Shown here: in pieces, positions 20,208-20,628 of the stretch
Numbering within the stretch: the first letter of the stretch is position 1
Layout of the letters: each line of letters opens with the position of its first letter
IMG/VR virus record: IMGVR_UViG_3300046006_001381
Location: 1 to 20,628 of that record
DNA length: 20,628 nucleotides
Source of the DNA: a virus
Direction: 5' to 3' (one strand)
The notes under the pieces: generated by a model
Database searches by the model: none
What the model was told of the DNA's origin: nothing
What the model saw: only the letters and a program-made list of their open reading frames with translations
Position numbers and translations under genes: made by a program

Positions 20208-20588
20208 TTATGCGGCGCGAGAAACGCCGCGTGGATCAGAGACGACTGCTTCAATCGAGTCGTCGTTCATGATTCGGTATTCCACGCCATTTACGCTGAC
20301 ACGGGTTCCCGTGTACGACGCAAACACAACGTAGTCACCAACTTTGCACCATGGGCCATTTGGGAACCGTTCCTTGTCGGAATAGGCTTGTTCGCCCATA
20401 TCCAGAACCAGCCCCACTGTAGACATGATGCGCTCTTCACGCATTGTCTGTTTGGCTTTGATAATGCCCATCTCTCCGATGGTTTCTTCAATTTGCGGCA
20501 GTGCCACAAGCAACCGATACCCAACAGGACGTGGAAGCTGAGCTTCTACTTCTTCATCAGTTACGGCGGTTTCGACTTGATCAGTCAT
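20208..20588 (-). CDS. GroES-like co-chaperonin (phage-encoded)
   Basis: A 126-aa protein. After an acidic 16-residue extension it reads LPRPVGYRLLVALPQIEETI (about 18-37), then GIIKAKQTMREERIMSTVGL, VLDMGEQAYSDKERF, PWCKVGDYVVFASYTGTRVS and VNGVEYRIMNDDSIEAVVSD. The pattern P-x-GYRLLV..P, TVG-VLDMG, VGD-VVFASY-GT and V-x-G-x-EYRIMND-I-AVV follows Cpn10/GroES proteins; T4 gp31 is a known phage functional analogue used for capsid folding. The mobile-loop part is unlike bacterial GroES. No GroEL is present in the window, so it would work with host GroEL. It heads the visible head operon, just before the scaffold gene, with GGAAG upstream of the ATG. Confidence 0.8.
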   Translation of the reverse strand: MTDQVETAVTDEEVEAQLPRPVGYRLLVALPQIEETIGEMGIIKAKQTMREERIMSTVGLVLDMGEQAYSDKERFPNGPWCKVGDYVVFASYTGTRVSVNGVEYRIMNDDSIEAVVSDPRGVSRAA

Positions 20589-20628
20589 CGTTATCTTCCA
20601 GTTGTGAACGCGAAAGGTCTTTGGTCCC
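20581..20628 (-). CDS. 3' tip of an upstream gene (partial, frame uncertain)
   Basis: One minus-strand frame reads TKDLSRSQLEDND then TGA at 20581-20583, overlapping the GroES-like start by 8 bases. Another frame ends with TAA at 20591-20593 (RPFAFTTGR). The first looks more protein-like and fits the overlapping style of the operon. In related gene orders a portal or portal-adjacent gene would be expected here; 15 codons are too few to tell. Confidence 0.35.
   Translation of the reverse strand, partial: GTKDLSRSQLEDNDD

Overview
The window looks like the structural and lysis half of a tailed bacteriophage (Caudoviricetes). Every gene I can support lies on the minus strand, packed head to tail with stop/start overlaps or gaps of a few bases, so transcription runs from base 20628 down to base 1. 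I see no integrase, repressor, tRNA, rRNA, insertion sequence, CRISPR array or bacterial housekeeping gene. The protein families resemble those of uncultured aquatic phages as I remember them. The host cannot be read from the window; an M15-type endolysin with a three-helix holin fits a Gram-negative host but does not prove it.

Head module, 20628 to 16290: the 3' tip of an upstream gene, a GroES-like co-chaperonin, a coiled-coil scaffold candidate, a conserved 149-aa protein, a 288-aa capsid-associated protein, a Mu gpT-like major capsid protein, then a clear intrinsic terminator and a 160-aa beta-rich decoration-like protein that is followed by a second hairpin. The 149-bp gap between the last two genes is the largest non-coding stretch and carries a 10-bp inverted repeat and a weak promoter candidate.

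Connector and small-protein module, 16246 to 9300: a large virion protein of 939 aa, then a run of small, mostly basic proteins (84, 80, 64, 101, 77 and 84 aa), a gp4-like head-tail adaptor candidate, a zinc-ribbon protein, two more small basic proteins, a second adaptor-like protein (SU10-type) and a 138-aa tail protein. Four of the small proteins share a motif of the form RxDGxAxKGxTKG, and three neighbours end in Lys-Cys.

Fibre module, 9289 to 3305: a 171-aa virion protein, a 55-aa protein too short for usual ORF cut-offs, a giant 1349-aa fibre ending in seventeen exact-period 20-residue repeats, a 354-aa tail fibre and another 55-aa protein. The giant fibre gene has an AT-rich core unlike the rest of the window.

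Lysis and nozzle module, 3301 to 1: a membrane-anchored coiled-coil protein, a holin, an M15 peptidase endolysin, a nozzle / gp10-like 696-aa protein and the 5' end of a further small gene. There is no tape measure, tube or baseplate gene here, which with the adaptor and nozzle candidates suggests a short-tailed (podovirus-like) particle; that is inference. No gene-free stretch exceeds 300 bases.
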